Shown: positions 6,293-15,379 of the stretch, piece after piece
Numbering within the stretch: position 1 is the first letter of the stretch
Layout of the letters: each line of letters opens with the position of its first letter
Source: a virus
Virus record (IMG/VR): IMGVR_UViG_3300034198_015370
Span: 1-36,317 of that record
Strand: one strand, 5' to 3'
DNA length: 36,317 nucleotides
Position numbers and translations under genes: made by a program
Notes under the pieces: model-generated
The model's input: the letters and a program-made list of their open reading frames with translations, nothing else
Database searches by the model: none
What the model was told of the DNA's origin: nothing

Positions 6293-6865
6293 CTAATAAG
6301 GAGGTGAACCAGCGTAACGTTTATTTGGATTCACTTTCCATCTTTGTAATGGTAACATGACAGCTTTTTCCCAATCAGCGGGAGAAACTAAATGAAAAGA
6401 ACTTCTAACGTGTGCAAACAAATATCTTTTAACGCAATTTTCGTAACCTTTGAATTGGTTAGAATAAGCTCTCAATAGATCGTAAGAAATATTCAACTTA
6501 GTAGAATCATCGTATTTATTGTTATTCGATACTTTCATAAGTGCATTTAAAAGTCCCGCTCGAGCGCCTGGAGGCAAATAGTGTAAGTTGATAGCTAGAA
6601 ATCCATCATTATAGAAGTTGATAGGGAAAACCAATGGATACATATCATAAAATGGTAAAACATCTTTGTATTTCGGGTCATAAACATACATGTACATTTT
6701 ACCAATTTCTGGCGCAGCTGATCTAGTAAAAATTTTTGAAGGGTCTTTAGTTTTGTCGCCTTTGATTATGTTTTCAATTTTACCCTTATACCAATCTAAA
6801 GCTTCTTTCGCCTTTGATGCGATAGAACGCCCAGCTGATTTCAAAACGTCTAAAAAATCTACCAT
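6293..6865 (-). CDS. unrecognised virion-associated protein beside gp4
   Basis: I cannot name this 190-residue protein. Residues 1-40 are a basic, probably helical segment. Then come FTRSAAPEIGKMYMYVYDPK at about 46-65, FYDMYPLVFPINF, and LHYLPPGARAGLLNALM, and the C-terminus is Pro/Arg-rich with YAGSPPY. The central aromatic and Pro-rich blocks look conserved, and I believe similar proteins exist in marine T4-like phages. Its start overlaps the gp4 stop by 7 bases, so the two are translationally coupled. A role in head-tail joining or tail assembly follows from its neighbours only. Confidence 0.7.
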   Translation of the reverse strand: MVDFLDVLKSAGRSIASKAKEALDWYKGKIENIIKGDKTKDPSKIFTRSAAPEIGKMYMYVYDPKYKDVLPFYDMYPLVFPINFYNDGFLAINLHYLPPGARAGLLNALMKVSNNNKYDDSTKLNISYDLLRAYSNQFKGYENCVKRYLFAHVRSSFHLVSPADWEKAVMLPLQRWKVNPNKRYAGSPPY

Positions 6866-7302
6866 TTAATCCCTAATTCCTTTTCAGTGAAGATGTGAAA
6901 AGACCATTTTCTATCTTTACAATATTCGAATGCTGCTTTCCATTTAGCTTCGTTCATGCCCCAAGTTTTAACCTCGGTCAAATATCTTTTAGTCATATTT
7001 TGCTGTTTTTTAGGAGGTTTCGTTTGAGCACTGGGTTTGACTTCGATAACCACAGTTTCTTTGATCCCTTCTTTATTTATTTTCGTAACGATAAAATCAG
7101 GAAAATACCTGTGTATTCTCCCATCAATAGGAGAACGGTAAGGTATAATCAATTCTTCTGAACCCCAAGTTATAATGTCTTTATGCTCGTCTAGGTAAAG
7201 CATCAATTTAAGCTCCCAACTAGAACGATAAATAATGTTAGTGGGATCACCTCTGTATTTTTTGGGGTTTTTTGGTTTAAAGAAACCTTTGTATGTTGCC
7301 AT
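6859..7302 (-). CDS. 4: gp4 head completion protein (nuclease-like)
   Basis: The 147-residue protein has the gp4/gp50 head-completion pattern: KGFFKPKNPKKYRGDPTNI near residues 5-23, RSSWELKLMLYLDEH, WGSEELIIPY, HRYFPDFIV at about 64-72, and VVIEVKPSAQTKPPKK at about 86-101. The last two blocks (D in PDF, E-x-K in IEVKP) are the catalytic pattern of PD-(D/E)xK nucleases, like the Tn7 TnsA-type fold. T4 gp4 is about 150 residues and is needed before tails attach to filled heads. It is the first gene of the leftward block, with only a weak ribosome-binding site (AAGAAAAAG). Confidence 0.9.
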   Translation of the reverse strand: MATYKGFFKPKNPKKYRGDPTNIIYRSSWELKLMLYLDEHKDIITWGSEELIIPYRSPIDGRIHRYFPDFIVTKINKEGIKETVVIEVKPSAQTKPPKKQQNMTKRYLTEVKTWGMNEAKWKAAFEYCKDRKWSFHIFTEKELGIKW

Positions 7303-7359
7303 TTCTTTTTCTTAAGATAAATAGATCTAACATATTTAGTTGCTAAATAAGGGATTTTG
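7303..7359. promoter_or_regulatory. divergent late promoter region between gp4 and gp48
   Basis: This 57-base gap drives genes in both directions. On the plus strand GATAAATA lies at 7316-7323, 36 bases before the gp48 ATG. On the minus strand CTAAATA lies at 7339-7333, about 30 bases before the gp4 ATG. A further plus-strand CTAAATA at 7343-7349 is too close to the start to leave a normal leader. All resemble the T4 late consensus TATAAATA. Confidence 0.5.
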
Positions 7360-8175
7360 ATGCATCTTTACAATAATCATTCGATTTCTAATATACCGCT
7401 ACCACCAAGAACTGGTAAAAGTAGCATGTCTTTTCCAAACGACCTAGTTGTTGGATCGAGGAATTTTTACACTTCTTTTCACTTTATGGACTACAACAGC
7501 ACTACGAATTTTGGCTCGGCATTGAGTGGAGCTGCTAGTATAATTAACGATGTGTATAATGCTGTTACAGGTAGAAACACTCAGCTTTTATCTACAAGTT
7601 ACACACCCAGCGGTAGCGTAAGACTACCTATACCTAAAAAATTGAATGATATTCAAACTGTTGTGTGGGATCAAATTTCAGCTACTGCTTTGGCTGGTAG
7701 TGCTGTCAGTAGCGGTATTAATGGCTTAGGGGGTCAAAGTGCTAGTAATATAGCTGGTGCTATAGCTGCTGGTGGTACAGCTTTAGGTCCTCTTGGTGGT
7801 TTAACTATCAATCCTTTACTTTTTATGACATTCAAATCTCCTACATTTAAAGAGCATACGCTTAATTGGGTGTTTACGCCAAATAACGAAGCTGAATCGA
7901 ACAGCATAAGAGACATCGTTAACTTTTTCAAATTCAATATGCTACCAGAATCCTCTGCTGGTTTTTATAAATACCCAAGCATATGTTTTATTCAAATTTA
8001 TCCAAGTAGCGCATTTACATTCAAGTTCAAACCTTGCGCCGTGATTTCTGTACAAGTTGATTACACTGGTGGTGGTGGACCTTCTTTTTATAAGAATGGT
8101 GCTCCAACTGTCGTTAACTTTACTGTACAGTTAAAAGAAATTGAGCTTTGGACTAAAAACAATTACACCTCGTAA
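7360..8175 (+). CDS. 48: gp48-like baseplate tail-tube cap
   Basis: This 271-residue protein fits the gp48/gp54 tube-cap family, which shares the tail-tube fold and caps the baseplate hub so the tube can polymerise. Features are a short N-terminal arm, a Gly/Ala-rich middle loop (about residues 115-150), and a conserved C-terminal half with NPLLFMTFKSPTFKEHTLNW, a segment rich in Asn/Glu leading to a helix, and VISVQVDYTGGGGPSFYKNG, ending in TVQLKEIELWTK. The ATG at 7360 follows AAGGGA (7349-7354); a TTG just upstream is less likely. It opens the rightward baseplate operon. Distinguishing gp48 from gp54 needs a search. Confidence 0.7.
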   Translation: MHLYNNHSISNIPLPPRTGKSSMSFPNDLVVGSRNFYTSFHFMDYNSTTNFGSALSGAASIINDVYNAVTGRNTQLLSTSYTPSGSVRLPIPKKLNDIQTVVWDQISATALAGSAVSSGINGLGGQSASNIAGAIAAGGTALGPLGGLTINPLLFMTFKSPTFKEHTLNWVFTPNNEAESNSIRDIVNFFKFNMLPESSAGFYKYPSICFIQIYPSSAFTFKFKPCAVISVQVDYTGGGGPSFYKNGAPTVVNFTVQLKEIELWTKNNYTS

Positions 8176-8184
8176 GGTATTAGA

Positions 8185-9060
8185 ATGAGCGAAAACGGTT
8201 ACTTCAATAAATTTCCAATCACCAATTATTCTAATAATTACGTGGTTGATATTACTAAAAGAGCTACAATGTTAGAAACCGTTTCTAGCAATCCATACAT
8301 TTTTTATCCTTATGAGTTGAGTACATACGAGCGCCCAGATCAATTTAGTCATAGATATTTTGGCGACGCATACAAAAGCTGGATTTTGTACCTCACTAAT
8401 AAAATTGTAGATCCCTACTATGAATGGTATTTGACACAAGATCAGTTTAGAGATTTTCTACAAAAGAAATACGGTACAAGTCAAAATGCTGTACAAAAAA
8501 TCAAGTATTATAGAAATGATTGGTACAACGCTAAAGATATAACAGTTATTCGTTACGATTCTTTGACTCCAGTTTTGCAAAAATACTGGAAACCGATTTA
8601 CCTTAATGATGTCGTAACATCTTATACTAGGAAACAAAACGACTGGGAAATTAATACGAACAAAATTGCTTCTTATGGTGTTGCTAATACTGCCTTCGTT
8701 AAAGACGAGATTTGTGACGTTTATTTTAATGCCAATCAGGTTGGTCGTGGTCAAATAACATTTACTGGTAATAATGAAATATACCTTCAGCATGTTTCGG
8801 GGTATTACCTTTCTAATAGTTCAGTTTCTATAACTGGTAGCAGCTATATCTATGGTAAAGAAAGCGGAGTCAATACGAGCATTTCTTCTACCTCTTTAAT
8901 CAGTAGTAATTTGTTGCCTGAGGAAGAAATTTATTGGTCAGCTATCACTTATTATGATTACGAGCATGAGAAAAACGAATACAACAAGTCTATCAGAATT
9001 TTAGATAAAAGATTATCAGATACGGTTGTCAATAACTTAACTGATGTCATGAAGGAATAA
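8185..9060 (+). CDS. 53: gp53 baseplate wedge protein
   Basis: The 291-residue protein begins with the gp53 pattern: YFNKFPITNYSNNYVVDITKR at about 6-26, then YELSTYERPDQFSHRYFGD around 48-66 and SWILYLTNKIVDPYYEWYLT around 70-89. In T4, gp53 (196 residues) joins neighbouring wedges around the hub. The extra length here lies in the C-terminal half, which carries a beta-rich insertion (about residues 165-240) before an acidic helical tail. It starts 9 bases after the previous stop and ends 2 bases before the next start. Confidence 0.85.
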   Translation: MSENGYFNKFPITNYSNNYVVDITKRATMLETVSSNPYIFYPYELSTYERPDQFSHRYFGDAYKSWILYLTNKIVDPYYEWYLTQDQFRDFLQKKYGTSQNAVQKIKYYRNDWYNAKDITVIRYDSLTPVLQKYWKPIYLNDVVTSYTRKQNDWEINTNKIASYGVANTAFVKDEICDVYFNANQVGRGQITFTGNNEIYLQHVSGYYLSNSSVSITGSSYIYGKESGVNTSISSTSLISSNLLPEEEIYWSAITYYDYEHEKNEYNKSIRILDKRLSDTVVNNLTDVMKE

Positions 9061-9062
9061 AA

Positions 9063-10304
9063 ATGGCAGGTTCGGTTTCTGATATCGATATTAAGAAATT
9101 TACAATAGGTAGTTTAGATTTAAAAGCTGGTAAAGAAGCCCAAATGGTTGGGTTTAACATTTACGAAACAATTTTAAATCCTCTCGGACCTTACGGAGAA
9201 GTTAGAGTATTAGATGCTACTAATGCCATAGGTAAATACAACATCAATGGTAAAGAAGATATTGATATACAGTTTACTACACCTGGTGTTCAAGGCGAAA
9301 CTGTTTCTTTTAAGTTTAAGTTGTTTCAAAATAAAAATGTTAGCGACTCTTCAATTGATAACAAAGGCTCTATGCATAGCAAACAGTACGATTTTAGATT
9401 TGTCTCACCCGAGTACCTTAATGCTCAAGGTAATAAAGTTTGTAAGAGTTATAATGAACAAACCAGTAATATGGCAAAAGATATAGCCCAAAACTTTTTA
9501 AAAACAAAAGATAGTATTGATGTTAAAGAGCAAACTCAAAAAGAAAGGCTCGTTTTTAACGAAGAGCACCCATTAAGTGCTTTGAGAAAATTGAGCAACT
9601 CTTATATTGGCACAAAAAGCCAATCTAATATATTTTTCTTATACAAAACTAGAGATAACGGCAAAACAAAATACGTTTTTGACTCGCCTGATAATATGTT
9701 CAGTAGTAGCCCAGTAGTAACTTTGAAACAAACGGCAACGCTTTCGACTGGTGGTGTCAGTGAAACAGAAAAACAAAATAGTATTATGTGGGTCAAAGTT
9801 GGTGATGGTTTTAATGCTGGTTCAAGATCTCTTTCAAAACCGAAAGAGGTTTCTTACAACTTAGCTACAGGCACTATCAATAGACCGTCAGAACAAAAGT
9901 TCACACCTAAATTGGCTGATGGAAAACCAACTTACAGTTCTCCACCTCCTGAAGCTAACGGTGTACCTGTCAGAACTACATATCAGTCGTTTAACGAAAA
10001 ACAAAAAGTTGATACTGCTGCTGCTAGATCAAACAAACAAGATTATATTTCTCATTTGGCGCAGAATTATGCAGATTTAGAAGTGCCTGGTAATCCTAAA
10101 ATTAAAATAGGTAGTATCGTTCAATTAGAACTACCCAAAAAGGCAGATGGTGGAAATGCTTCGGGCGAAACTCAATTTAACGGTAAAGCTTTAGTGGTGG
10201 CTATTAGACATAAGGTAAAACCTTTAGGTCAAACTCCAAGATATACTATGATTTTGAGAGTTGTCAAAGGTTCTTATAAAGAAGGAGGCGGTGGTAATGG
10301 CTAA
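9063..10304 (+). CDS. 27: gp27-like baseplate hub protein
   Basis: This 413-residue protein fits the gp27/phage-hub family, which forms the trimeric torus below the tail tube. Visible hallmarks are an N-terminal SLDLKAGKEAQMVGFNIYETI with GPYGEVRVLDATNAI (about residues 17-54), a DIQFT segment, an internal LSALRKLSNSYIG around 171-184, and a C-terminal beta-barrel part with IKIGSIVQLELP and GKALVVAIRHKV. T4 gp27 is 391 residues. It overlaps the next gene by 8 bases, and that gene encodes the OB-domain partner. In T4 gp27 and gp5 likewise form one complex. Confidence 0.8.
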   Translation: MAGSVSDIDIKKFTIGSLDLKAGKEAQMVGFNIYETILNPLGPYGEVRVLDATNAIGKYNINGKEDIDIQFTTPGVQGETVSFKFKLFQNKNVSDSSIDNKGSMHSKQYDFRFVSPEYLNAQGNKVCKSYNEQTSNMAKDIAQNFLKTKDSIDVKEQTQKERLVFNEEHPLSALRKLSNSYIGTKSQSNIFFLYKTRDNGKTKYVFDSPDNMFSSSPVVTLKQTATLSTGGVSETEKQNSIMWVKVGDGFNAGSRSLSKPKEVSYNLATGTINRPSEQKFTPKLADGKPTYSSPPPEANGVPVRTTYQSFNEKQKVDTAAARSNKQDYISHLAQNYADLEVPGNPKIKIGSIVQLELPKKADGGNASGETQFNGKALVVAIRHKVKPLGQTPRYTMILRVVKGSYKEGGGGNG

Positions 10305-12093
10305 AATGTATGTTGCTGAGGTAACAAAAATAGGTGGCGAAGATAAAGCAGGTTATGCTCAAATTAGACAATACGGTTTTCAGGACGATGAAAAATCAGT
10401 TAAGCCTGATGATTTGCCTTGGGCTGTTCCTATACAACCTGTTACTTCTGCTGCTACTGGTAGAGTTGGTATAGCTCCTAATGGTTTGAGAGTAGGTTCT
10501 AGGGTTCTTGTAACATACTTAGATACTGATACTGAAGAAAAGCACCCACTTATAATTGGTCCTTATGCTAGATCTTCACCACCAACTAAAGCGAATTTGC
10601 AGCAAAGAGATAGCACAACAGGAAAAGATTCTGCTAAAAAAGACGTTAAAAATGGAGATAGCCCAGCTTCTGTACAAACTTTACCTAAAAATCATGCTAA
10701 TGTTAATTTGGGACAAAAGCCTAACACAACTCCACCAAAATACGGTCAGGCACCTGTTAAAACTCAAGACGATGGAACTGATGGTCATAAAGCTGCTAGA
10801 GAAAAATACGCTCCGAAAGCCGACGAGAAAACAACCGCTGGTGCTGAAAAAGGTCTGAAAGACTTAAACGCTGCTATACAGGCTACTGGTGCAGTTGCTT
10901 CTCAGGTATTGCCTGGGTTGGTTTCTGCCATGGCTATTGTTTCTATGTTAATGAAAAGTAATTCTTCTTCGGGCGCTCAAGATGAAACAACTACAAATGC
11001 ATTGACTGATGCTATGAAGTATTTGTCGAACAAATACGGTCTACAGTTTGTTTTAGATGAGTTTAGTAGAGTATTAGGTAATGGTGGGTTTTTGTTACTA
11101 AGTTCAAGAAATCAAGCGACAGTTCAAGAGGCTATTTCAAAATTAGTGCAAGATATATCTGATGCAGGTACTGATACGAATATACCACACTTTTCGCCAA
11201 CTCCTACGATAATTTCTATTACAACAAAAGGTGTTGTACCTTTACCTATAGTCGGTGTTGCTCCAGATTTATACGTTCAACAGTATTATCAATTGGGTTC
11301 TATACCTTACCCTGGTTACACGCAGTGGAAAGGTCCAAATGGCGATTATGTTTACACTGTACTTTTACCAGGCGAACCAACATATCAAACTACACAAGAA
11401 CATATTTATGATGCAGCCTATAGTACTTTGGGTAGGTCTTTAGAGCGATTCGTAGCTAATAAGATTTTAACTGTAACGATACTAGAGGAAGCTTTAAATA
11501 TTTGTTTAGAAAATATCAAACATACTGGCATGGAAGCTGCTATGGGTAAAGGTTCTTCTACTAATTTAATGGCTATGCTGCCTGCACTTTTGGGTAGTTT
11601 GTCTATGGCGGTTAGCTTCACTCAACAGTACCTTCCTGATTCTGTTTTAAACGTAGGTTCCATAAATACTACAATGCAAGAATATTCAAGAGCCATGGCT
11701 ATAAACAAATTTATGTCTAATGCTACTGGTTCAGCTTTTGCAGTTCCTTCTGCTTTATCTGGTTTGTCTGCAGGACTAGGTGGTGTCACTTCAGGTTTAA
11801 ATATCGGTAGTCTCGCGGGCGGACTCGCTGGTGGACTCGTAGGAGGCATAGGTGGTGGTATAACTGGTGCGATCAGCGGAGCGGTTGCTGGACAAGTTAC
11901 AGGCGCTATCGGAGAGGCTGTCGGTTTGAGTTCTGGTAGCATTAATGCATTAACTACTATAACAAGCGCAGCTGCTGGTTACACTGTTGCAAAAGCGACG
12001 ACCCTAGCTGGTGCTACTTCTTCATTAGAAAAAGCCAATATACAGCAAGCTAGTATATATTCGGCACAAAGATTATTATGGAGTGTTCTATAA
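10297..12093 (+). CDS. 5: gp5-like OB-domain hub/spike protein without lysozyme
   Basis: This 598-residue protein starts with an OB-fold typical of gp5/VgrG spikes (about residues 1-95: YVAEVTKIGGEDKAGYAQIR, the LPWAVPIQPV segment, VGSRVLVTYLD, PLIIGPYA). A Lys/Pro-rich linker follows (about 100-190), then helical and hydrophobic parts, and a Gly/Ala-rich stretch near residues 495-560. I see neither the T4 gp5 lysozyme nor the beta-helix; the next gene supplies the beta-helix. The ATG at 10297 has an excellent site, GAAGGAGG at 10281-10288, and an upstream in-frame TTG can be ignored. The long Gly/Ala-rich C-terminal region resembles membrane-active or packing segments, and its role is unknown. 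Confidence 0.75.
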   Translation: MAKMYVAEVTKIGGEDKAGYAQIRQYGFQDDEKSVKPDDLPWAVPIQPVTSAATGRVGIAPNGLRVGSRVLVTYLDTDTEEKHPLIIGPYARSSPPTKANLQQRDSTTGKDSAKKDVKNGDSPASVQTLPKNHANVNLGQKPNTTPPKYGQAPVKTQDDGTDGHKAAREKYAPKADEKTTAGAEKGLKDLNAAIQATGAVASQVLPGLVSAMAIVSMLMKSNSSSGAQDETTTNALTDAMKYLSNKYGLQFVLDEFSRVLGNGGFLLLSSRNQATVQEAISKLVQDISDAGTDTNIPHFSPTPTIISITTKGVVPLPIVGVAPDLYVQQYYQLGSIPYPGYTQWKGPNGDYVYTVLLPGEPTYQTTQEHIYDAAYSTLGRSLERFVANKILTVTILEEALNICLENIKHTGMEAAMGKGSSTNLMAMLPALLGSLSMAVSFTQQYLPDSVLNVGSINTTMQEYSRAMAINKFMSNATGSAFAVPSALSGLSAGLGGVTSGLNIGSLAGGLAGGLVGGIGGGITGAISGAVAGQVTGAIGEAVGLSSGSINALTTITSAAAGYTVAKATTLAGATSSLEKANIQQASIYSAQRLLWSVL

Positions 12094-13148
12094 TGCCAGT
12101 TGCAGGAGACATTTATGAAATTAGTGGTAGATCAGTTAAATATCCTAGCGATAACCCTAGAGATAATGCCTTAATAGAAGCAGCATTCCCTCCACCTAAA
12201 AAGGCGACTGATCCTAAAAAACAAGATCCTAAGAAAAAACTTTCTAATTTCGATTTTGAAAGTTATGAGTTTAAACCAGAAGATATACCGTATTTGAGAG
12301 TTTCTCATGACGATACTGGTCAAATGAAAATTGAATTTTCTAATCCAAAAGAACCTAAGAAATCTTTCACTACTAAGCAAGATCATACAGGTAGTTTTGG
12401 TGGATCAGAAAACTCTGGCGACAAACCATTTAAAGCTAAAATGAGTTCTGGTCATGAAAGATCTTACACTGCTGAGGGTAACGGTTCTCAAGTTGATGGC
12501 CATAGTGATCATAAAACTGAAAGCACTAAGAATGAAAATGTTGGCGGAGATGTAGGTAGCGCCACTGGTAAAACTCGTATTGAAGGAACTAAAGAGCAAA
12601 AAACAGGAGGTACTGGAGGCGGTACTTTTATGAATGACGCTAAGGGTGATAAGATTCAGTCTATAAATGGTTCTTATACTTTAGATCACAAAGGTAATTG
12701 GGGTGCACATCATACAGGCTGGTATGTTTCTACTATAGACGGTAATTACAAAACTCATGTAACAAAGGGTGAGTATAACGTCATTGTAGAAAAAGGTAAT
12801 ATGGACACCAAAGTCGGTAAACTGTATAAACTAAAAGCAGATAACACCATTTATATAGAAAGTTTAACTTACATACAATTAAAAGTTGGTGATAGTGTTA
12901 TCTTAATTAAACCTAATGGTATTAGTATAAGTACACAAGGTAGCGACGGTATACAATTAATTACTGGTAAAACTGGTAATATTCTTATTGATAGTGAGAA
13001 TGGTAACGTTGGTCTTGCTGCTGAAAAGGGTCCGATATTTGTTAAAGCTTCTACTGGTGTTACTATTAAATCTAAAACTGGCGGTACAAAGATTGAAGCT
13101 GGGGCTGTTATACCTCCGCTGCCTTGGGACGGCACCCTTGGCGGGTAA
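12093..13148 (+). CDS. beta-helix spike-like protein (separate gp5 C-terminal part)
   Basis: The 351-residue protein begins with a polar Pro/Lys-rich region (residues 1-130) and a Gly/Ser/Thr-rich middle. From about residue 185 to 340 it shows short alternating beta repeats: DGNYKTHV, EYNVIVEKGN, KADNTIYIES, SVILIKPNGISIS, GIQLITGKTGNILIDSENGN, VTIKSKTGGTKIEAG. This is the pattern of the triple beta-helix of T4 gp5 and VgrG spikes. The ATG overlaps the previous stop as TAATG with GGAG at 12080-12083; an earlier in-frame ATG at 12078 is less likely. It probably forms the membrane-piercing needle together with the OB-domain protein encoded just before. Confidence 0.7.
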   Translation: MPVAGDIYEISGRSVKYPSDNPRDNALIEAAFPPPKKATDPKKQDPKKKLSNFDFESYEFKPEDIPYLRVSHDDTGQMKIEFSNPKEPKKSFTTKQDHTGSFGGSENSGDKPFKAKMSSGHERSYTAEGNGSQVDGHSDHKTESTKNENVGGDVGSATGKTRIEGTKEQKTGGTGGGTFMNDAKGDKIQSINGSYTLDHKGNWGAHHTGWYVSTIDGNYKTHVTKGEYNVIVEKGNMDTKVGKLYKLKADNTIYIESLTYIQLKVGDSVILIKPNGISISTQGSDGIQLITGKTGNILIDSENGNVGLAAEKGPIFVKASTGVTIKSKTGGTKIEAGAVIPPLPWDGTLGG

Positions 13149-13155
13149 TTAAATA
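13148..13155 (+). promoter_or_regulatory. weak late-promoter-like motif ATTAAATA before gp25
   Basis: Six of eight bases match TATAAATA, and the motif overlaps the stop of the spike gene, 13 bases before the gp25 ATG at 13169. The leader would be very short, so this is the weakest of the candidate late promoters. Confidence 0.25.
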
Positions 13156-13168
13156 AAAAGGTTAATAA

Positions 13169-13600
13169 ATGGCAACGAAAATATCAAGAGCTGATACGCT
13201 AACAACAGTAACGAAAAAAGCAGAATATTTTTCTGATATATTCGATAACTTTTTGAAAGCCCCATTCGGTAAAGATTTGGCCAGAGCAACTAATGAAAAG
13301 GCTGTCAATCAGTCTTTGAGAAACTTGGTTAAAACTGATCTAGGCGAAAGATTGTTTCAACCTTTCGTCGGCTCTACTGTTTATGAATCTTTGTTTGAAA
13401 TGAATGATTACCTTCAGTCAGACATTTTGATTTTCACTATATCAAACACGATAAGAAACAATGAGCCAAGAGTAAATTTAATAGACGTATTTGTAAATGA
13501 AAATGAAGATCCTGGCTATATTGAAATAACCATTGTCTATTCTTTAATAAATAATCCAGACCCTACAACTCTTACAATGCTTTTAAAAAGAGTCCGATAA
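13169..13600 (+). CDS. 25: gp25 baseplate wedge protein (lysozyme-like sheath initiator family)
   Basis: The 143-residue protein belongs to the GPW/gp25 family. It has the family core: KAVNQSLRNLVKTDLGERLFQP at about 45-66, then a helix leading to the NNEPRVNLIDVFV motif at about 97-109 (the conserved EPR triad) and a final beta-hairpin with IEITIVYSLI. gp25 is part of the inner wedge (gp25-gp6-gp7) and starts sheath assembly. T4 gp25 is 132 residues. The stop codon directly abuts the gp6 ATG, indicating coupled translation. Confidence 0.95.
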   Translation: MATKISRADTLTTVTKKAEYFSDIFDNFLKAPFGKDLARATNEKAVNQSLRNLVKTDLGERLFQPFVGSTVYESLFEMNDYLQSDILIFTISNTIRNNEPRVNLIDVFVNENEDPGYIEITIVYSLINNPDPTTLTMLLKRVR

Positions 13601-15379
13601 ATGGCAAATAGCGCAATAAATTTAGCGTCTTTAGATTTCGATACGCTGAAACAGAACTTAAAATTTTATTTGCAGAATCAATCTGCATTCAAAGACTATA
13701 ACTATGAGGGTTCTAATATCAATGTGATGTTAGACGTTTTGACGTACAACTCTTACCTTAATTCTTTCTATTTGAATATGATTGCTTCTGAAATGTTTTT
13801 GGACACTGCACAAAAGCTAGATTCAGTAGTTTCGCACGCTAAAGAGTTAAACTATTTGCCTAGATCTGCTAGGTCTTCTAAAGCCATTGTCAGTTTCACT
13901 ACAGACACTACAGGTGTCAGTAATCCATTCATTATACCAAAAGGATCTATTTTTAGCGGGTTGAATTCCAACGGATCTTATACGTTCACTACTAAAGAAG
14001 AACGCTCTTTCATTTCTACTAATAGCACATATGCTATTGCTAATTTGGAAATTTACGAAGGTTCTTATAATAAAGATACGTTCTTAGTTGATGATAGTTA
14101 TGAAAACCAAAAGTTCGTTTTGTCTACTGCTAAAATAGATACTACAGACATTGAAATTATCGTATCAGAAAACAATGGTCAAACAAACACTACGTTTACT
14201 CAAGTAGACACTTTGTTCGATATTAATTCTAACTCTGCCATTTATTTTTTACAAGCTTCTTCAAACTCAAAATATGAATTAATATTCGGTGATAATGTTT
14301 TCGGTAGAAAACCTCAAAATGGCGCTGTCATTACTGCCAACTATAGAGTTTCAGAAGGTTCTGATAGCAATGGTGTAGCTGCGTTCAATATCCAACAAGA
14401 CTTAGGTTTAGATAATTTAGGCATAGCTTTGATTTCAGAAATTACAGTAAATTCTGAATCTGTTTATGGAGCTAATGCTGAATCTTTAGAATCTATAAGA
14501 TATAATGCACCTAGACACTACCAAACTCAAGGTAGATGTATAACAGTAAACGATTATGAGACAACTATTCTTCAGAACTTTCCTGAAATTCAATACGTTA
14601 GCGTTTTTGGTGGAACAGTAACCAACACTTCTGTAGAGTATGGTAAGGTGTACATTTCGCCGAGCACTTATTCTGGAGCTGTTCTTACTACGAACAGAAA
14701 ACAAGAAATCGAAACATATGTCAACAATCTTTCTACTGTAGGTATATCTGCTAAGGTACGAGATCCAGATTACCTATTAATCAAACTTAGTTCTAAAATA
14801 CATGTCAATTTCAAAAATACTGCTTCTCCAGCCGCATTGATTATTTCGAAAGCTACTGCTGCTGTAAAAAATTACAATCAAAACAGTTTATTGAATTTTA
14901 ATACTGCATTTAGAATGTCTAAATTGGAACAAAAAATCAATGAATGTGACGATGGTATTTTAAGTAATGAAACTACTTCACAATTATTCAAAACATTTTC
15001 ACCACCTTTGGATAAACTCTACGCTATCGTATGTAATTTGAGCAACCCTATCAAAAAAGGTACTGTAACTTCTTCTGAATTTATATCTTTAGGTAAAACA
15101 TATGTATTTTCTGATTATCTAGAAGGTATAGACCAAGGTACTGGTAAAGTGTATATCGTTGAACAAAATCCAAATTTGACAACTATAACATACTCCGAAG
15201 TAGGCACTGTTAATTATTTGACAGGCGCTATTAACATAAATCAATTGACCTATCATGATATCGGTAGTGGTGTAGAAATTTTAGCCACTCCTAGCAATCA
15301 AGACGTTTACTGTTATGATAATACGATTATTTCTATTGACACGATTTCAGGGTTGTCATTCAACGTAGTAAGCGAATAA
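13601..15379 (+). CDS. 6: gp6 baseplate wedge protein (baseplate J family)
   Basis: The 592-residue protein has the gp6/J pattern: an N-terminal FDTLKQNLKFYLQNQ and NVMLDVLTYNSYLNSFYLNM (about 14-62), then ELNYLPRSARSSKA. The central Baseplate_J core has ESIRYNAPRHYQTQGRCITVNDY (about 300-322) and FPEIQYVSVFGG. T4 gp6 is 660 residues; it forms the dimeric iris-like ring of the inner baseplate. The start directly follows the gp25 stop, and its own stop overlaps the next ATG (TAATG). Confidence 0.95.
   Translation: MANSAINLASLDFDTLKQNLKFYLQNQSAFKDYNYEGSNINVMLDVLTYNSYLNSFYLNMIASEMFLDTAQKLDSVVSHAKELNYLPRSARSSKAIVSFTTDTTGVSNPFIIPKGSIFSGLNSNGSYTFTTKEERSFISTNSTYAIANLEIYEGSYNKDTFLVDDSYENQKFVLSTAKIDTTDIEIIVSENNGQTNTTFTQVDTLFDINSNSAIYFLQASSNSKYELIFGDNVFGRKPQNGAVITANYRVSEGSDSNGVAAFNIQQDLGLDNLGIALISEITVNSESVYGANAESLESIRYNAPRHYQTQGRCITVNDYETTILQNFPEIQYVSVFGGTVTNTSVEYGKVYISPSTYSGAVLTTNRKQEIETYVNNLSTVGISAKVRDPDYLLIKLSSKIHVNFKNTASPAALIISKATAAVKNYNQNSLLNFNTAFRMSKLEQKINECDDGILSNETTSQLFKTFSPPLDKLYAIVCNLSNPIKKGTVTSSEFISLGKTYVFSDYLEGIDQGTGKVYIVEQNPNLTTITYSEVGTVNYLTGAININQLTYHDIGSGVEILATPSNQDVYCYDNTIISIDTISGLSFNVVSE

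Noticed and set aside
10261-10296. TTG at 10261 as start of the gp5-like protein
   Set aside because: The GAAGGAGG site at 10281-10288 and the ATG at 10297 fit the conserved OB-domain beginning much better.
11622-11942. Pro/Ala-rich minus-strand frame
   Set aside because: Antisense to the Gly/Ala-rich part of the gp5-like protein; composition mirrors that gene and no start signals are seen.
12078-12092. ATG at 12078 as start of the beta-helix protein
   Set aside because: It lies inside the previous gene without a good ribosome-binding site; the ATG at 12093 forms a TAATG overlap with GGAG upstream.
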